In this document: piece by piece, positions 8,226 through 16,367 of the stretch
How positions within the stretch are numbered: position 1 is the first letter of the stretch
Layout of the letters: every line of letters starts with the position of its first letter
Origin: Bacteroidaceae bacterium
GTDB lineage: Bacteria; Bacteroidota; Bacteroidia; Bacteroidales; Bacteroidaceae
Length of the DNA: 64,000 bases
Direction of reading: 5' to 3'
NCBI GenBank assembly: GCA_017547205.1
Contig: JAFYQH010000003.1
Coordinates: 1-64,000, forward strand
Made by a program: the position numbers and the translations under genes
The notes under the pieces: model-generated
Told to the model about the DNA's origin: nothing
What the model saw: only the letters and a program-made list of their open reading frames with translations
Databases searched by the model: none

Positions 8226-9803
8226 ATGAAGATAAAGAAACAGAGAGTCTCACCACGCCAGAAGATGATCAACCTGATGTACGTTCTTCTGATGGCGATG
8301 CTGGCATTGAATGTCTCCTCGGACGTCCTCAACGGCTTCACGCTCGTAGACGAGAGCCTGTCAAAGAGTTCGGCCAATGCGGGCAAACAGAACGAGACGC
8401 TATACAAGACATTCGGCGAGCACATGATCCAGAACCCCGAGAAGGTTAGGGAATGGTACAACCGTGCCAGCGAGGTTAAGAACCTCTCCGACTCCATATG
8501 CAGCCTGGCCGAACGGCTCAAGGAACGCATTGCCCAAAAGGCAGACGGAGAAGAAGGTAACCCTCATAACCTGAAAAACCGCGAGGACCTGGAAGCAGCT
8601 ACATACGTAATGCTTGCTCCGCGCACAGGTGAGGGGCACACGCTCTACGAAGCCATAACCGGATACCGCGAGAAGATGCTGTCAATGGTTGAAGACCAGG
8701 CACACAAGGACCTTATTGAAAGCAGCCTAACCACCGATATTCCTAGAAGGGACATATCCCTATTGAAGAATTGGGAGGAGTACCACTTCGAGAACATGCC
8801 TGCAATTGCGGCCATAACACTCCTCACAAAGATACAGAACGACGTACGGTATGTCGAGGGTGAGATGCTTCACATACTGGCAAAGAACATAGATATGGGT
8901 GACGTGCGCGTGAATCAGATACGTGCCCTGGTAATACCGACATCGAAGAATGTGGTACGCGGTGGAGATTTCACAGCCCAGATTATCCTTGCAGCTGTGG
9001 ACTCTACACAAAAACCGCAGATATTCATCGATGACAAACTCCTGGAAACCGAAAACGGCGAGTATGCGGCACGCTGCGACAGAAGCGGAGACTACACTCT
9101 CGACGGTTACATGCTTGTGAACAATGGTTCTGGCGAGCAGACCCGCTATGACTTCTTGCAGGAATATACTGTAGTTGAGCCATCGGCAACAGTGAGTGCA
9201 TCACTTATGAACGTGCTTTATGCCGGTTTCCAGAACCCCATAAGCATTTCTGCGCCCGGCGTAGCATCTAACCGGATATCGGCAAGCATATCAAAGGGCA
9301 GCGGCACAATAAAGAGCGACGGAAAAGGCGGATACATAGTTATCCCCACAAAGATAGGTGAGGAGATAAAGATTGGTGTCACCGCACGCAATGAAGAAGG
9401 CAGGAGCCAGAGCATGGGAGAATACTCCTTCCGCGTACGTCAGTTGCCCGACCCTATGCCACTTATCGAATACAAGGACAAGGATGGCAACACACAACGC
9501 TACCGTGGAGGCAAACCGTTCAGCAAGCAGTCGCTGATGAGCACAAACGGTATTGTCGCAGCAATAGACGACGGCCTTCTAAACATTGGATTCAAGGTAC
9601 TTTCGTTCGAGACCGTTTTCTACGACAATATGGGCAATGCCGTACCGCTGATTTCACAAGGTGCGGATTTCTCTCCTCGACAGAAAGAGATGTTCAGGAA
9701 TCTGGGACGAGGCAAGCGTTTCTACATATCACACGTAAGGGCAATAGGCCCCGACAATGTTGAGCGTCTGCTGCCTACAGCCCTTGAAGTTATAATAAAC
9801 TAA
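8226..9803 (+). CDS. porM: Type IX secretion protein PorM/GldM
   Basis: 525 aa, close to the usual length. A short cytoplasmic N-terminus (KIKKQRVSPRQKMINLMY) is followed by one transmembrane helix (VLLMAMLALNV) and then a large periplasmic region. That region begins with the helical domain and continues with beta-rich domains, as in known GldM structures. PorM spans the periplasm, taking torque from PorL to the PorK/PorN ring. It starts 12 bp after porL. All expected parts are present and no damage is seen. Confidence 0.95.
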   Translation: MKIKKQRVSPRQKMINLMYVLLMAMLALNVSSDVLNGFTLVDESLSKSSANAGKQNETLYKTFGEHMIQNPEKVREWYNRASEVKNLSDSICSLAERLKERIAQKADGEEGNPHNLKNREDLEAATYVMLAPRTGEGHTLYEAITGYREKMLSMVEDQAHKDLIESSLTTDIPRRDISLLKNWEEYHFENMPAIAAITLLTKIQNDVRYVEGEMLHILAKNIDMGDVRVNQIRALVIPTSKNVVRGGDFTAQIILAAVDSTQKPQIFIDDKLLETENGEYAARCDRSGDYTLDGYMLVNNGSGEQTRYDFLQEYTVVEPSATVSASLMNVLYAGFQNPISISAPGVASNRISASISKGSGTIKSDGKGGYIVIPTKIGEEIKIGVTARNEEGRSQSMGEYSFRVRQLPDPMPLIEYKDKDGNTQRYRGGKPFSKQSLMSTNGIVAAIDDGLLNIGFKVLSFETVFYDNMGNAVPLISQGADFSPRQKEMFRNLGRGKRFYISHVRAIGPDNVERLLPTALEVIIN

Positions 9804-9824
9804 AAAGATAAACAATATACAGCT

Positions 9825-10991
9825 ATGCAATACATCTGCAAATTATTTGTTATCGTAGCCCTGCTATTTGTGGCAGAAAATGCCGTTTCGCAGCCCCCCG
9901 CACGCCAGAAAGAACAAGCAAACAAGGAGAAGAGAGCTGCAGCCGGATTCGCGAACGTAAAGCTCTCGGAAAGAGCCAAGAGCCAATTCCCGACAACAGT
10001 AGCCCCACAGGAGGTAGACTGGAGACGAGATGTCTATCGTTCCCTCGACCTTAAGGATGAGAAGAACGCGTCACTATACTACCCTGTAGAACCTTTGGCA
10101 AACAGAATGAACCTGTTCACATACTTGTTCCACAACATTATGAACGGCAACATCACTGCTTACTCATACAACCTTGACGGATATGAGCAGTTTACCGAAG
10201 AGAACATCCTAAAGCCTATGGATATCCTTGAGAACTACAGGATATATTTCGAACAGAAGGATGGTGAAATAAGAATAGGCAAAAGTGATATTCCCAGTGC
10301 AGAGGTTTTGAGCTACTACATTAAGGAGAGCCATTTCTATGACCAGAGAACCGGTACATACGGCAAACGCGTGCTCGCAATATGCCCAGTCCTTCACCGC
10401 GCAGAGGAATTCTCTTCAGAAGTGACCAAGTACCCGATGTTCTGGCTTGACTACAACGAGATTGCCCCCCTGCTCACACAGCATCATGTAATGACAAGCA
10501 GCCTGAACAACGTAACCACAATGACATTTGACGACTACTTCAAGAAGACGTGCTATGAGGGCGAGATATACAAAACTGTAAACACTCGCAATTTAGCTCT
10601 TGCACAATATTGCAAGGATTCTACAGAGGTAAGGAAAGAGCAGAAGAAGATTGAAAAGCAGCTCAGCGACTTCCACACTAACCTTTGGAACACAAAAACC
10701 GTTGCCGAGATAGAGCAGGACTCCATCGATGCCGCAGCAAAGGTAATCAAGGACAGCATTGAAGGAACAGAGCCCGAAAAAGAAGTAAAGAAAAGCGGTG
10801 GCAGCATATGGAAACGTATAGCCGGCAAGTTCAATAAAGACGACGGAAACACAGTCGAGAAAAAGAAAGAACAAGACAGCGCTACAAGCGGTAACGACAA
10901 TAAGGAAAAGAGTGTAGGGAAAAAGGAGAAGAAAAGCAAGTCCTCGAACAGGTCATCCGCACGTGTATCGGTAAGACGCACACGAAGATAA
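9825..10991 (+). CDS. porN: Type IX secretion protein PorN/GldN, extended basic tail
   Basis: 388 aa. Signal peptide residues 1-22 (ending AVSQ). The conserved PorN/GldN region runs to about residue 280 (ENILKPMDILENYRIYFEQKDG, MFWLDYNEIAP, MTFDDYFKKT). From about 280 to 388 the protein changes to low-complexity sequence rich in Lys, Glu and Ser, ending in an Arg-rich SVRRTRR tail. This tail is longer and more charged than I would expect in the family. PorN pairs with lipoprotein PorK to form the periplasmic ring. Last gene of the operon, 21 bp after porM; a hairpin terminator follows at 11067. Confidence 0.93.
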   Translation: MQYICKLFVIVALLFVAENAVSQPPARQKEQANKEKRAAAGFANVKLSERAKSQFPTTVAPQEVDWRRDVYRSLDLKDEKNASLYYPVEPLANRMNLFTYLFHNIMNGNITAYSYNLDGYEQFTEENILKPMDILENYRIYFEQKDGEIRIGKSDIPSAEVLSYYIKESHFYDQRTGTYGKRVLAICPVLHRAEEFSSEVTKYPMFWLDYNEIAPLLTQHHVMTSSLNNVTTMTFDDYFKKTCYEGEIYKTVNTRNLALAQYCKDSTEVRKEQKKIEKQLSDFHTNLWNTKTVAEIEQDSIDAAAKVIKDSIEGTEPEKEVKKSGGSIWKRIAGKFNKDDGNTVEKKKEQDSATSGNDNKEKSVGKKEKKSKSSNRSSARVSVRRTRR

Positions 10992-11066
10992 ACAAAGAAT
11001 TTTTATGCCAAAAATTTTGTTTTTTAACTGAATTTGACGTTTTTTTGTGGCAAATTAGATATAATG

Positions 11067-11110
11067 ACAGCATTGCAACAATCTAATTTTTTGCAATGCT
11101 GTTTTATTTG
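11067..11110 (+). terminator. Hairpin terminator after the porPKLMN operon
   Basis: A 12-bp perfect stem (11067-11078 with 11091-11102) with a 12-nt loop is followed by a T-rich tail. It lies between porN and the barrel protein gene and probably closes the type IX operon. It is only about 30 bp before the next start codon, so an attenuator role cannot be excluded. Confidence 0.6.
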
Positions 11111-11130
11111 ATAACATTAAAGATTGTATT

Positions 11131-11745
11131 ATGAAAAAAGTTTTTACATTTTTATTGACTGTATGCCTACTGGTATCGGCTCCTGCTGCAGCCCAGTTCA
11201 ACTGGGGTATCAAAGCCGGAATGAATTTTGACAACAAGCCCTCTAAGCTGGAAGATGCAAAAGGCAAGAACGGTTGGTTTGTAGGACCTATGGCAAAGCT
11301 GACACTGCCTATTGTAGGACTTGGTGTTGAGGCCAATCTTCTCTATTCACAAAAAAAGAGTGAGATTGGCGGTGAAGGGATAACAAGGAAGAGTATAGAC
11401 CTCCCTGTTTACCTGCGCTATGAATTCTCACTGCCCGTCGTGAACAAATTTCTGGAGCCTTTCATTGCTGTAGGCCCTCAGTGGAGCTGGAACCTCGGTG
11501 ACAAGGACCTTGATTGGGATTTGGGAAGCATAAAGAGCGAATACAAGATAAAGAACAGCAACATGAGCCTGAACCTTGGCTTGGGTGCAATCATTGTAGA
11601 CCACATACAACTTCACGTGAACTACAACCTTGCACTCGGCAAGACAAGCGAATTTACAGCTATCGACACAGCACTGGGCCAGACTCTTGACGTAATAAAG
11701 TCAAAGACAAACACCTGGCAGGTTTCTGTAGCATATATCTTCTAA
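11131..11745 (+). CDS. Outer-membrane beta-barrel protein (porin family)
   Basis: 204 aa. Signal peptide residues 1-22 (ending AAAQ) then FNWGIKAGMNF, the usual first strand of the OMP_b-brl/OmpX-like family in Bacteroidota. About eight amphipathic strands follow and the chain ends in aromatic VAYIF, typical of outer-membrane insertion. Function is unknown. The position after porPKLMN recalls PorT, also a small barrel protein linked to type IX secretion, but no PorT-specific feature was recognised and the two transcription units are separated by a hairpin. A strong terminator follows. Confidence 0.8.
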   Translation: MKKVFTFLLTVCLLVSAPAAAQFNWGIKAGMNFDNKPSKLEDAKGKNGWFVGPMAKLTLPIVGLGVEANLLYSQKKSEIGGEGITRKSIDLPVYLRYEFSLPVVNKFLEPFIAVGPQWSWNLGDKDLDWDLGSIKSEYKIKNSNMSLNLGLGAIIVDHIQLHVNYNLALGKTSEFTAIDTALGQTLDVIKSKTNTWQVSVAYIF

Positions 11746-11769
11746 AACAAGTATTACACAGCTATAATG

Positions 11770-11799
11770 AGGCCGGTGAGAAATTTTTCTCACCGGCCT
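11770..11799 (+). terminator. Perfect 14-bp terminator hairpin
   Basis: Arms 11770-11783 and 11786-11799 are exact reverse complements and GC-rich at the base. It closes the barrel protein gene. An in-frame ATG at 11767 for the next gene would place this hairpin inside its coding sequence, which argues for the later start at 11812. Confidence 0.75.
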
Positions 11800-11811
11800 G
11801 TATTTGAAATT

Positions 11812-12999
11812 ATGGAAAACTGGCTACTTCAAATGATAGAAAAGACCGGAATGGTTGCCGGATACGAGAAATACATATATTGGGCCATTGTAGTTGTAGG
11901 CATAATAATACTTTTCTACCTGAGTTCTTTTACCTGCCGCAAGGTTGTCACTCCCATAATAAGAGTCGTTACTAAGAAAACAAGAAACAACTGGGACGAC
12001 ATACTGCTCAACGAAAAGGCCATAAGGAATGCATGCAACCTTGTTCCTGCTATCATACTTGCAATACTGCTTCCGCTTGCAATCACCCCCGGGACATTGC
12101 TCTTCACCATAGCATCCAGACTTTGTTGGGTTTACATAACGGCACTCGGCGTAAGGCTCATTTGCATAGTATTGTCATCGCTGTACATAATCACGAACAG
12201 TTCAGAAAGGACAAAGAACCATACCTTGCAAGGAGTATTCCAAATGTTGAAGATACTTGCAATATGCGTCGGAGCTATCATAATTGTAGCCATTCTCATA
12301 AACAGGGATCCCAGCATGCTGCTTACAGGACTGGGAGCGTCAGCAGCAGTACTTATGCTCGTATTCAAGGACAGTATCATGGGACTTGTTGCGGGAGTGC
12401 AACTGTCTGTAAACGACATGCTGCGCCCGGGAGACTGGATAGAGATGCCCAAATATGGTGCCGACGGTTTTGTGATAGACGTGACACTTACCACAGTCAA
12501 GGTACAGAATTGGGACAAGACCATTACAACAATTCCGCCATATGCCCTTGTAAGCGAATCATTCCAGAACTGGCGCGGAATGTTTGACAGTGGCGGAAGG
12601 CGAATAAAAAGATCAATCTATATCGACATGAACAGCATAAAGTTCGTTGATGCAGAGCAGATGGGCACATTCCTGAAAAAAGGGTTAGTCAAGTCTGTAG
12701 AACCTAAAGAGATTGTAAACTTGACATTGTTCCGCGAATGGCTCGAAGAGTGGCTCGGAAACCACCCGTCAGTGAACAAAGAAATGATATTCATGGTCCG
12801 TCAGCTACAACCCACCCCACAGGGAATGCCGCTGGAACTATATTTCTTCTTCAATGGTACAGCATGGGTGCCATATGAGAAACTGCAGTCCGAGGTTTTC
12901 GAATATATCCTTGCCATTCTGCCTGAATTCGGGCTGAAGGCATTCCAGAGCCCAACGGGCTGCGATTTCTGGGGACAGGAGAGTCACACTCAAAAATAA
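11812..12999 (+). CDS. MscS-family mechanosensitive ion channel
   Basis: 395 aa from the ATG at 11812 (MENWLLQM); the longer in-frame start at 11767 would translate a terminator hairpin and is rejected. Several transmembrane helices occupy residues about 20-190. The pore helix and start of the beta domain are recognisable in LLTGLGASAAVLMLVFKDSI, followed by VAGVQLSVNDMLRPGDWIEM and the GFVIDVTLTTVKVQNWD segment typical of MscS channels. The extended C-terminal region resembles the YbdG/MscM-like subgroup. The likely role is release of solutes on osmotic downshock at the inner membrane. It follows the barrel gene on the same strand but is probably expressed separately. Confidence 0.88.
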   Translation: MENWLLQMIEKTGMVAGYEKYIYWAIVVVGIIILFYLSSFTCRKVVTPIIRVVTKKTRNNWDDILLNEKAIRNACNLVPAIILAILLPLAITPGTLLFTIASRLCWVYITALGVRLICIVLSSLYIITNSSERTKNHTLQGVFQMLKILAICVGAIIIVAILINRDPSMLLTGLGASAAVLMLVFKDSIMGLVAGVQLSVNDMLRPGDWIEMPKYGADGFVIDVTLTTVKVQNWDKTITTIPPYALVSESFQNWRGMFDSGGRRIKRSIYIDMNSIKFVDAEQMGTFLKKGLVKSVEPKEIVNLTLFREWLEEWLGNHPSVNKEMIFMVRQLQPTPQGMPLELYFFFNGTAWVPYEKLQSEVFEYILAILPEFGLKAFQSPTGCDFWGQESHTQK

Positions 13000-13002
13000 A
13001 AG

Positions 13003-13064
13003 ATACCGGTTCCAGCCTTTGTCAATCAAAACTTATTGACAGCAAAGCAAGAACCGGTATTTTC
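13003..13064. terminator. Nested bidirectional hairpin between convergent genes
   Basis: Outer arms 13003-13012 and 13051-13060 (10 bp, ATACCGGTTC type) enclose an inner stem 13020-13026 with 13035-13041 (TGTCAAT/ATTGACA). A T-rich tail follows at 13061. It lies between the plus-strand channel gene and the minus-strand lipoprotein genes and probably ends the former. Confidence 0.55.
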
Positions 13065-13158
13065 TGTATTTCTGTTATCATTGACCCGGAACTGCCCCGG
13101 CCGATAGCTTCCTCCCTTCCATTACAAGGAAGAATACCCTCTTGATTTAAACAGCTTC

Positions 13159-13500
13159 TTATTTTACCCGGAACTGCTTGGCCTTTTCACGACAGAATGC
13201 ACCATATTTCTTGATAGTGGAAAGCAAACTGTCGGTAAGTACTTTTGAGGCTGAATCCTTCTTGAACGATTTCCATCTTATTTCTTTGAGTTCCTGGGCA
13301 CCAGCCTCCTTGATAGCCTTTATCTCACCCTTTACCTCCTCACGGATAGATTTTAGTTCCTTTGCATTACCTGCAGCCTCAACACGTTCAATGGCAGCCT
13401 CGTAGACAGCAATCTGTTTTTCCACAACGTTCTTTTCGTGTTTACAGCATGAAGCAAGTGAAATAAGCGACACGAAAATATACAACACAAATCGTCTCAT
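13159..13500 (-). CDS. Small helical lipoprotein
   Basis: 113 aa. Lipobox LISLASC gives a lipidated Cys18, and the chain continues CKHEKN. The mature part is almost entirely helical and charged (heptad-like Glu, Lys and Ala stretches such as AIERVEAAGNAKELKSIREE), suggesting a coiled coil. It ends just after KQFRVK. No specific function recognised; similar small helical lipoproteins are common in Bacteroidales. It lies 4 bp downstream of another small lipoprotein gene with comparable architecture, so the two look like diverged partners in one operon. Confidence 0.65.
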   Translation of the reverse strand: MRRFVLYIFVSLISLASCCKHEKNVVEKQIAVYEAAIERVEAAGNAKELKSIREEVKGEIKAIKEAGAQELKEIRWKSFKKDSASKVLTDSLLSTIKKYGAFCREKAKQFRVK

Positions 13501-13504
13501 ACAA

Positions 13505-13849
13505 TTATCTTTTTTTGTTTTTTACAAGCTGAATATAGGTCTCCATCTCCTTTTCAAGCAGTTTCCGCTCGAAATTCCTGCGAGCCTCATTTATCTTTTC
13601 CAGTTGCTCCATGCAATCCTCGTCACCTCTTTGCGCCAGCGCCGACACACTGTCAAGCGCTCCCAACTCCGCGTCCAATCGCGCAAGTTCATAATGCAGG
13701 TCGTATGACAGTTGCAGAATCTCCTCTGCAGCCGATATACTGTCGACTTTATGCGAGGCCCTAGAATAGGCCTCGACACGCCTGTCAACAAACTCGTTAC
13801 TACAAGCGGCTAAAAGCATGATAACAGAAAGGAAAAGACAAAATCTCAC
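13505..13849 (-). CDS. Small helical lipoprotein
   Basis: 114 aa. Signal sequence with lipobox LLAAC (Cys16), followed by SNEFVDRRVEAYSRAS and a long charged helical domain ending KNKKR. First gene of a two-gene minus-strand unit with the lipoprotein at 13159-13500; the pair have matching lengths and layouts (lipobox, then an amphipathic helix of about 90 aa). Function unknown. A minus-strand -7 element lies 26 bp upstream, and the divergent priA gene starts about 110 bp away. Confidence 0.65.
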   Translation of the reverse strand: MRFCLFLSVIMLLAACSNEFVDRRVEAYSRASHKVDSISAAEEILQLSYDLHYELARLDAELGALDSVSALAQRGDEDCMEQLEKINEARRNFERKLLEKEMETYIQLVKNKKR

Positions 13850-13874
13850 AATAATGATATCCTATAAAACGCCG

Positions 13875-13882
13875 CAAAATTA
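13875..13882 (-). promoter_or_regulatory. -7 element for the small lipoprotein pair
   Basis: TAATTTTG on the minus strand matches TAnnTTTG exactly, 26 bp upstream of the ATG at 13849. The best -33 candidate (ATTG, 13910-13907) is 24 nt away, slightly long, so the call is tentative. Confidence 0.4.
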
Positions 13883-13920
13883 TAATTTTTTCCTTTTACA
13901 GGAGAGCAATACCGATATTT

Positions 13921-13951
13921 TTTGCTGTTTGGTGGCTTTTTAATACCTTCG
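13921..13951 (+). promoter_or_regulatory. priA promoter, apparently leaderless
   Basis: TTTG at 13921-13924, 19 nt, then TACCTTCG at 13944-13951, one base off TAnnTTTG. The priA ATG is only 7 nt beyond the -7 element, so transcription would start at or next to the start codon. Confidence 0.5.
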
Positions 13952-13958
13952 CAAGAAG

Positions 13959-16205
13959 ATGAGCCTTTTTGCCGAAGTCATATTGCCGTTGCCACTACCG
14001 GGAACATTCACTTACAGCGTCCCGCAAGAGATGGAGGGGAGCATTCTCCCTGGTTGCCGTGTAACCGTTCCTTTCGGAAACAAGAAAAACTATACGGCAC
14101 TTGTAATGTCACTGCACGAAAACGAACCCGAGGAATATGCGGTAAAGCCTATAGCCGAACTGCTCGATGACACACCTGTTGTCATCGAGAGTCAGACAAA
14201 GCTATGGGAATGGATATCGAAGTACTATCTGTGCCCAATGGGGGATATATACAAAGCAGCCATTCCGCAGGGGCTGAAGGGAGAGTTCAGGCCACGCACG
14301 GAACAAAGGGTACGTATATCGCCAAGGTATCACGATGAAAAGGCCATAGGACTGCTCCTCCAATCGCTTTCGCGTGCTCCACGGCAAAGACGCCTGCTCG
14401 ACACCTACATCAAGGTTGCTGAACCGTTCTCCCTGAATCCAAAGGAGATTTCAAAACACAAGCTCCTTGAGGCTGCACAGGTAACACCGGCCATCTACAG
14501 GCAATTGCAGGAGAGAGGTATTGTGGAAACATACGAAGTAGAGATTGGCAGACTTTCGTCAGTAGAAAAACCTGTAATCCCGGTCAACGAACTCAACAAG
14601 GCACAGCAGAGGGCTTTTGAAGAAATAAAGGAGTGCTTTGGACGAAAGAACGTGACACTGCTCCATGGCGTCACCTCGGCCGGAAAGACCGAAATCTATA
14701 TACACCTCATAACCGAAGCCCTTTCGCGCGGTGAACAGGTGCTGTATATGCTCCCCGAAATAGCCCTTACCAAACAGATTGTAGAGAGGCTGCAACGCGT
14801 GTTCGGCAACCGCATAGGCCTCTACCATTCAAAGTTCTCCGATGCAGAGAGGGTCGAGATATGGAAGAAGCAACTTGGGGACACACCCTACGATGTCATT
14901 CTCGGCGTCCGTTCGTCAATATTCCTGCCATTCAGGAGACTGGGACTTGTCATCGTGGACGAGGAACACGAGAACAGCTACAAACAGCAGGAGCCTTCCC
15001 CACGCTATAATGCGAGGAATGCTGCCATGGTACTCTCGTCCCTGTTCGGTGCAAAGACATTGCTGGGCACTGCCACACCGTCGATAGAGAGTTATTATAA
15101 TGCCACTACCGGCAAATACGCGCTCGTGAGCCTGACCACAAGGCACAGAGAGGTCAAGTTGCCCGAGATTGAGGTCATCGACATGCTCGAATACAGCCGC
15201 AGGAAACAGACGGTAGGCCCCTTTTCCGACCCCCTTGTTGAGGCCATGAGCAATGCACTCAAAGAGAAGAAGCAGATTATCATATTCCAGAACCGCCGTG
15301 GATACTCCCCACTGCTAGAATGCAGGACATGCGGCTGGGTACCCCGTTGCAAGCACTGCGACGTGAGCCTTACGCTGCACAAAGCCGCAGGCAAACTCAC
15401 ATGCCACTACTGCGGATACACGATTCCTGCCCCTGTCCACTGCCCCAACTGCGAGAGCCGCAGTTTCATGAACATGGGTTATGGCACAGAAAAGATTGAG
15501 GATGACCTGCAAAACCTGTTTCCCGAGGCACGCATAGAGAGAATGGACCTCGACACCACACGGACACGCACTGCATATGAAAACATCATCAGCGACTTCC
15601 AGGAAGGAAGGACAGACATTCTGATAGGGACGCAGATGGTATCGAAAGGGCTGGACTTCGACAACGTGGCTGTAGTCGGCATCATAAACGCCGACACACT
15701 GCTCAACTACCCCGACTTCAGAGCAATGGAGAGAGCATTCCAGCTTATGTCGCAGGTTGCCGGACGGGCAGGACGCAAGAACGGACAGGGCAAAGTGTTC
15801 CTGCAGACAAGAATGAGCGATGCACCGGTGATACCGCACATCGTAAGCAACGACTATGCACAATTCTACGACCAGCAGCTCGCCGAACGCATGCTGTTCC
15901 ATTATCCTCCTTTTTACCGGCTTGTTTATATATATATCAAGCATCGCGACGTACACGTACTGGAGGAGTTTTCCGAAATTTTCGGCAAGCGCATGCGCGA
16001 GATATTCGACCACCGCATACTGGGACCCGACCTCCCGCCAGTCGCAAGGGTAAAGCAGCTGTACATAAGAAAGATTGTACTCAAAGTCGAGACCTCGCTA
16101 TCGCAATACCGCATAAACGATGTGCTGCAACAGATGCAGCAGGCCTATTGCGACATGCCTCGTTACCGAGGTATAGTGATGTACTACGACATTGACCCGC
16201 TGTAA
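13959..16205 (+). CDS. priA: Primosomal protein N' (replication restart helicase PriA)
   Basis: 748 aa, normal length. An N-terminal 3'-DNA-end-binding domain begins at residue 1 (MSLFAEVILPLPLPGTFTY). Helicase motifs: Walker A GVTSAGKT (237-244), DEEH box (334-337), GTATPS, then the Zn-binding insertion with paired CxxC motifs (CRTCGW, CKHC, CHYCG, CPNC; about 449-490). The C-terminal helicase half has GTQMVSKGLDF and QVAGRAGR. It reloads the replicative helicase at stalled forks and repaired ends in the cytoplasm. Monocistronic, with its own promoter immediately upstream. Confidence 0.97.
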   Translation: MSLFAEVILPLPLPGTFTYSVPQEMEGSILPGCRVTVPFGNKKNYTALVMSLHENEPEEYAVKPIAELLDDTPVVIESQTKLWEWISKYYLCPMGDIYKAAIPQGLKGEFRPRTEQRVRISPRYHDEKAIGLLLQSLSRAPRQRRLLDTYIKVAEPFSLNPKEISKHKLLEAAQVTPAIYRQLQERGIVETYEVEIGRLSSVEKPVIPVNELNKAQQRAFEEIKECFGRKNVTLLHGVTSAGKTEIYIHLITEALSRGEQVLYMLPEIALTKQIVERLQRVFGNRIGLYHSKFSDAERVEIWKKQLGDTPYDVILGVRSSIFLPFRRLGLVIVDEEHENSYKQQEPSPRYNARNAAMVLSSLFGAKTLLGTATPSIESYYNATTGKYALVSLTTRHREVKLPEIEVIDMLEYSRRKQTVGPFSDPLVEAMSNALKEKKQIIIFQNRRGYSPLLECRTCGWVPRCKHCDVSLTLHKAAGKLTCHYCGYTIPAPVHCPNCESRSFMNMGYGTEKIEDDLQNLFPEARIERMDLDTTRTRTAYENIISDFQEGRTDILIGTQMVSKGLDFDNVAVVGIINADTLLNYPDFRAMERAFQLMSQVAGRAGRKNGQGKVFLQTRMSDAPVIPHIVSNDYAQFYDQQLAERMLFHYPPFYRLVYIYIKHRDVHVLEEFSEIFGKRMREIFDHRILGPDLPPVARVKQLYIRKIVLKVETSLSQYRINDVLQQMQQAYCDMPRYRGIVMYYDIDPL

Positions 16206-16261
16206 GGCACCTTCACGTTAACATCAATAAACAGTCGGTTCCCTTTTTTGGCCGGTAATAT

Positions 16262-16293
16262 TTTGCCTGTTTCCTATATATTAGGTAAATTTG
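16262..16293 (+). promoter_or_regulatory. Promoter for the DUF2723 gene
   Basis: TTTG at 16262-16265, 20 nt, TAAATTTG at 16286-16293: a textbook Bacteroidetes -33/-7 pair. The leader to the ATG at 16368 is about 65 nt. Confidence 0.65.
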
Positions 16294-16367
16294 CATGATT
16301 TTGGGGTGTTATCGCACAGCAACCATCCCCAAACACAGCAAGCAGAAAACAAAATACCATCGAAATA

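Noticed and set aside
11767..11811. Longer N-terminus for the MscS channel
   Set aside because: These codons coincide with a perfect terminator hairpin for the preceding gene; the ATG at 11812 fits the family start better.
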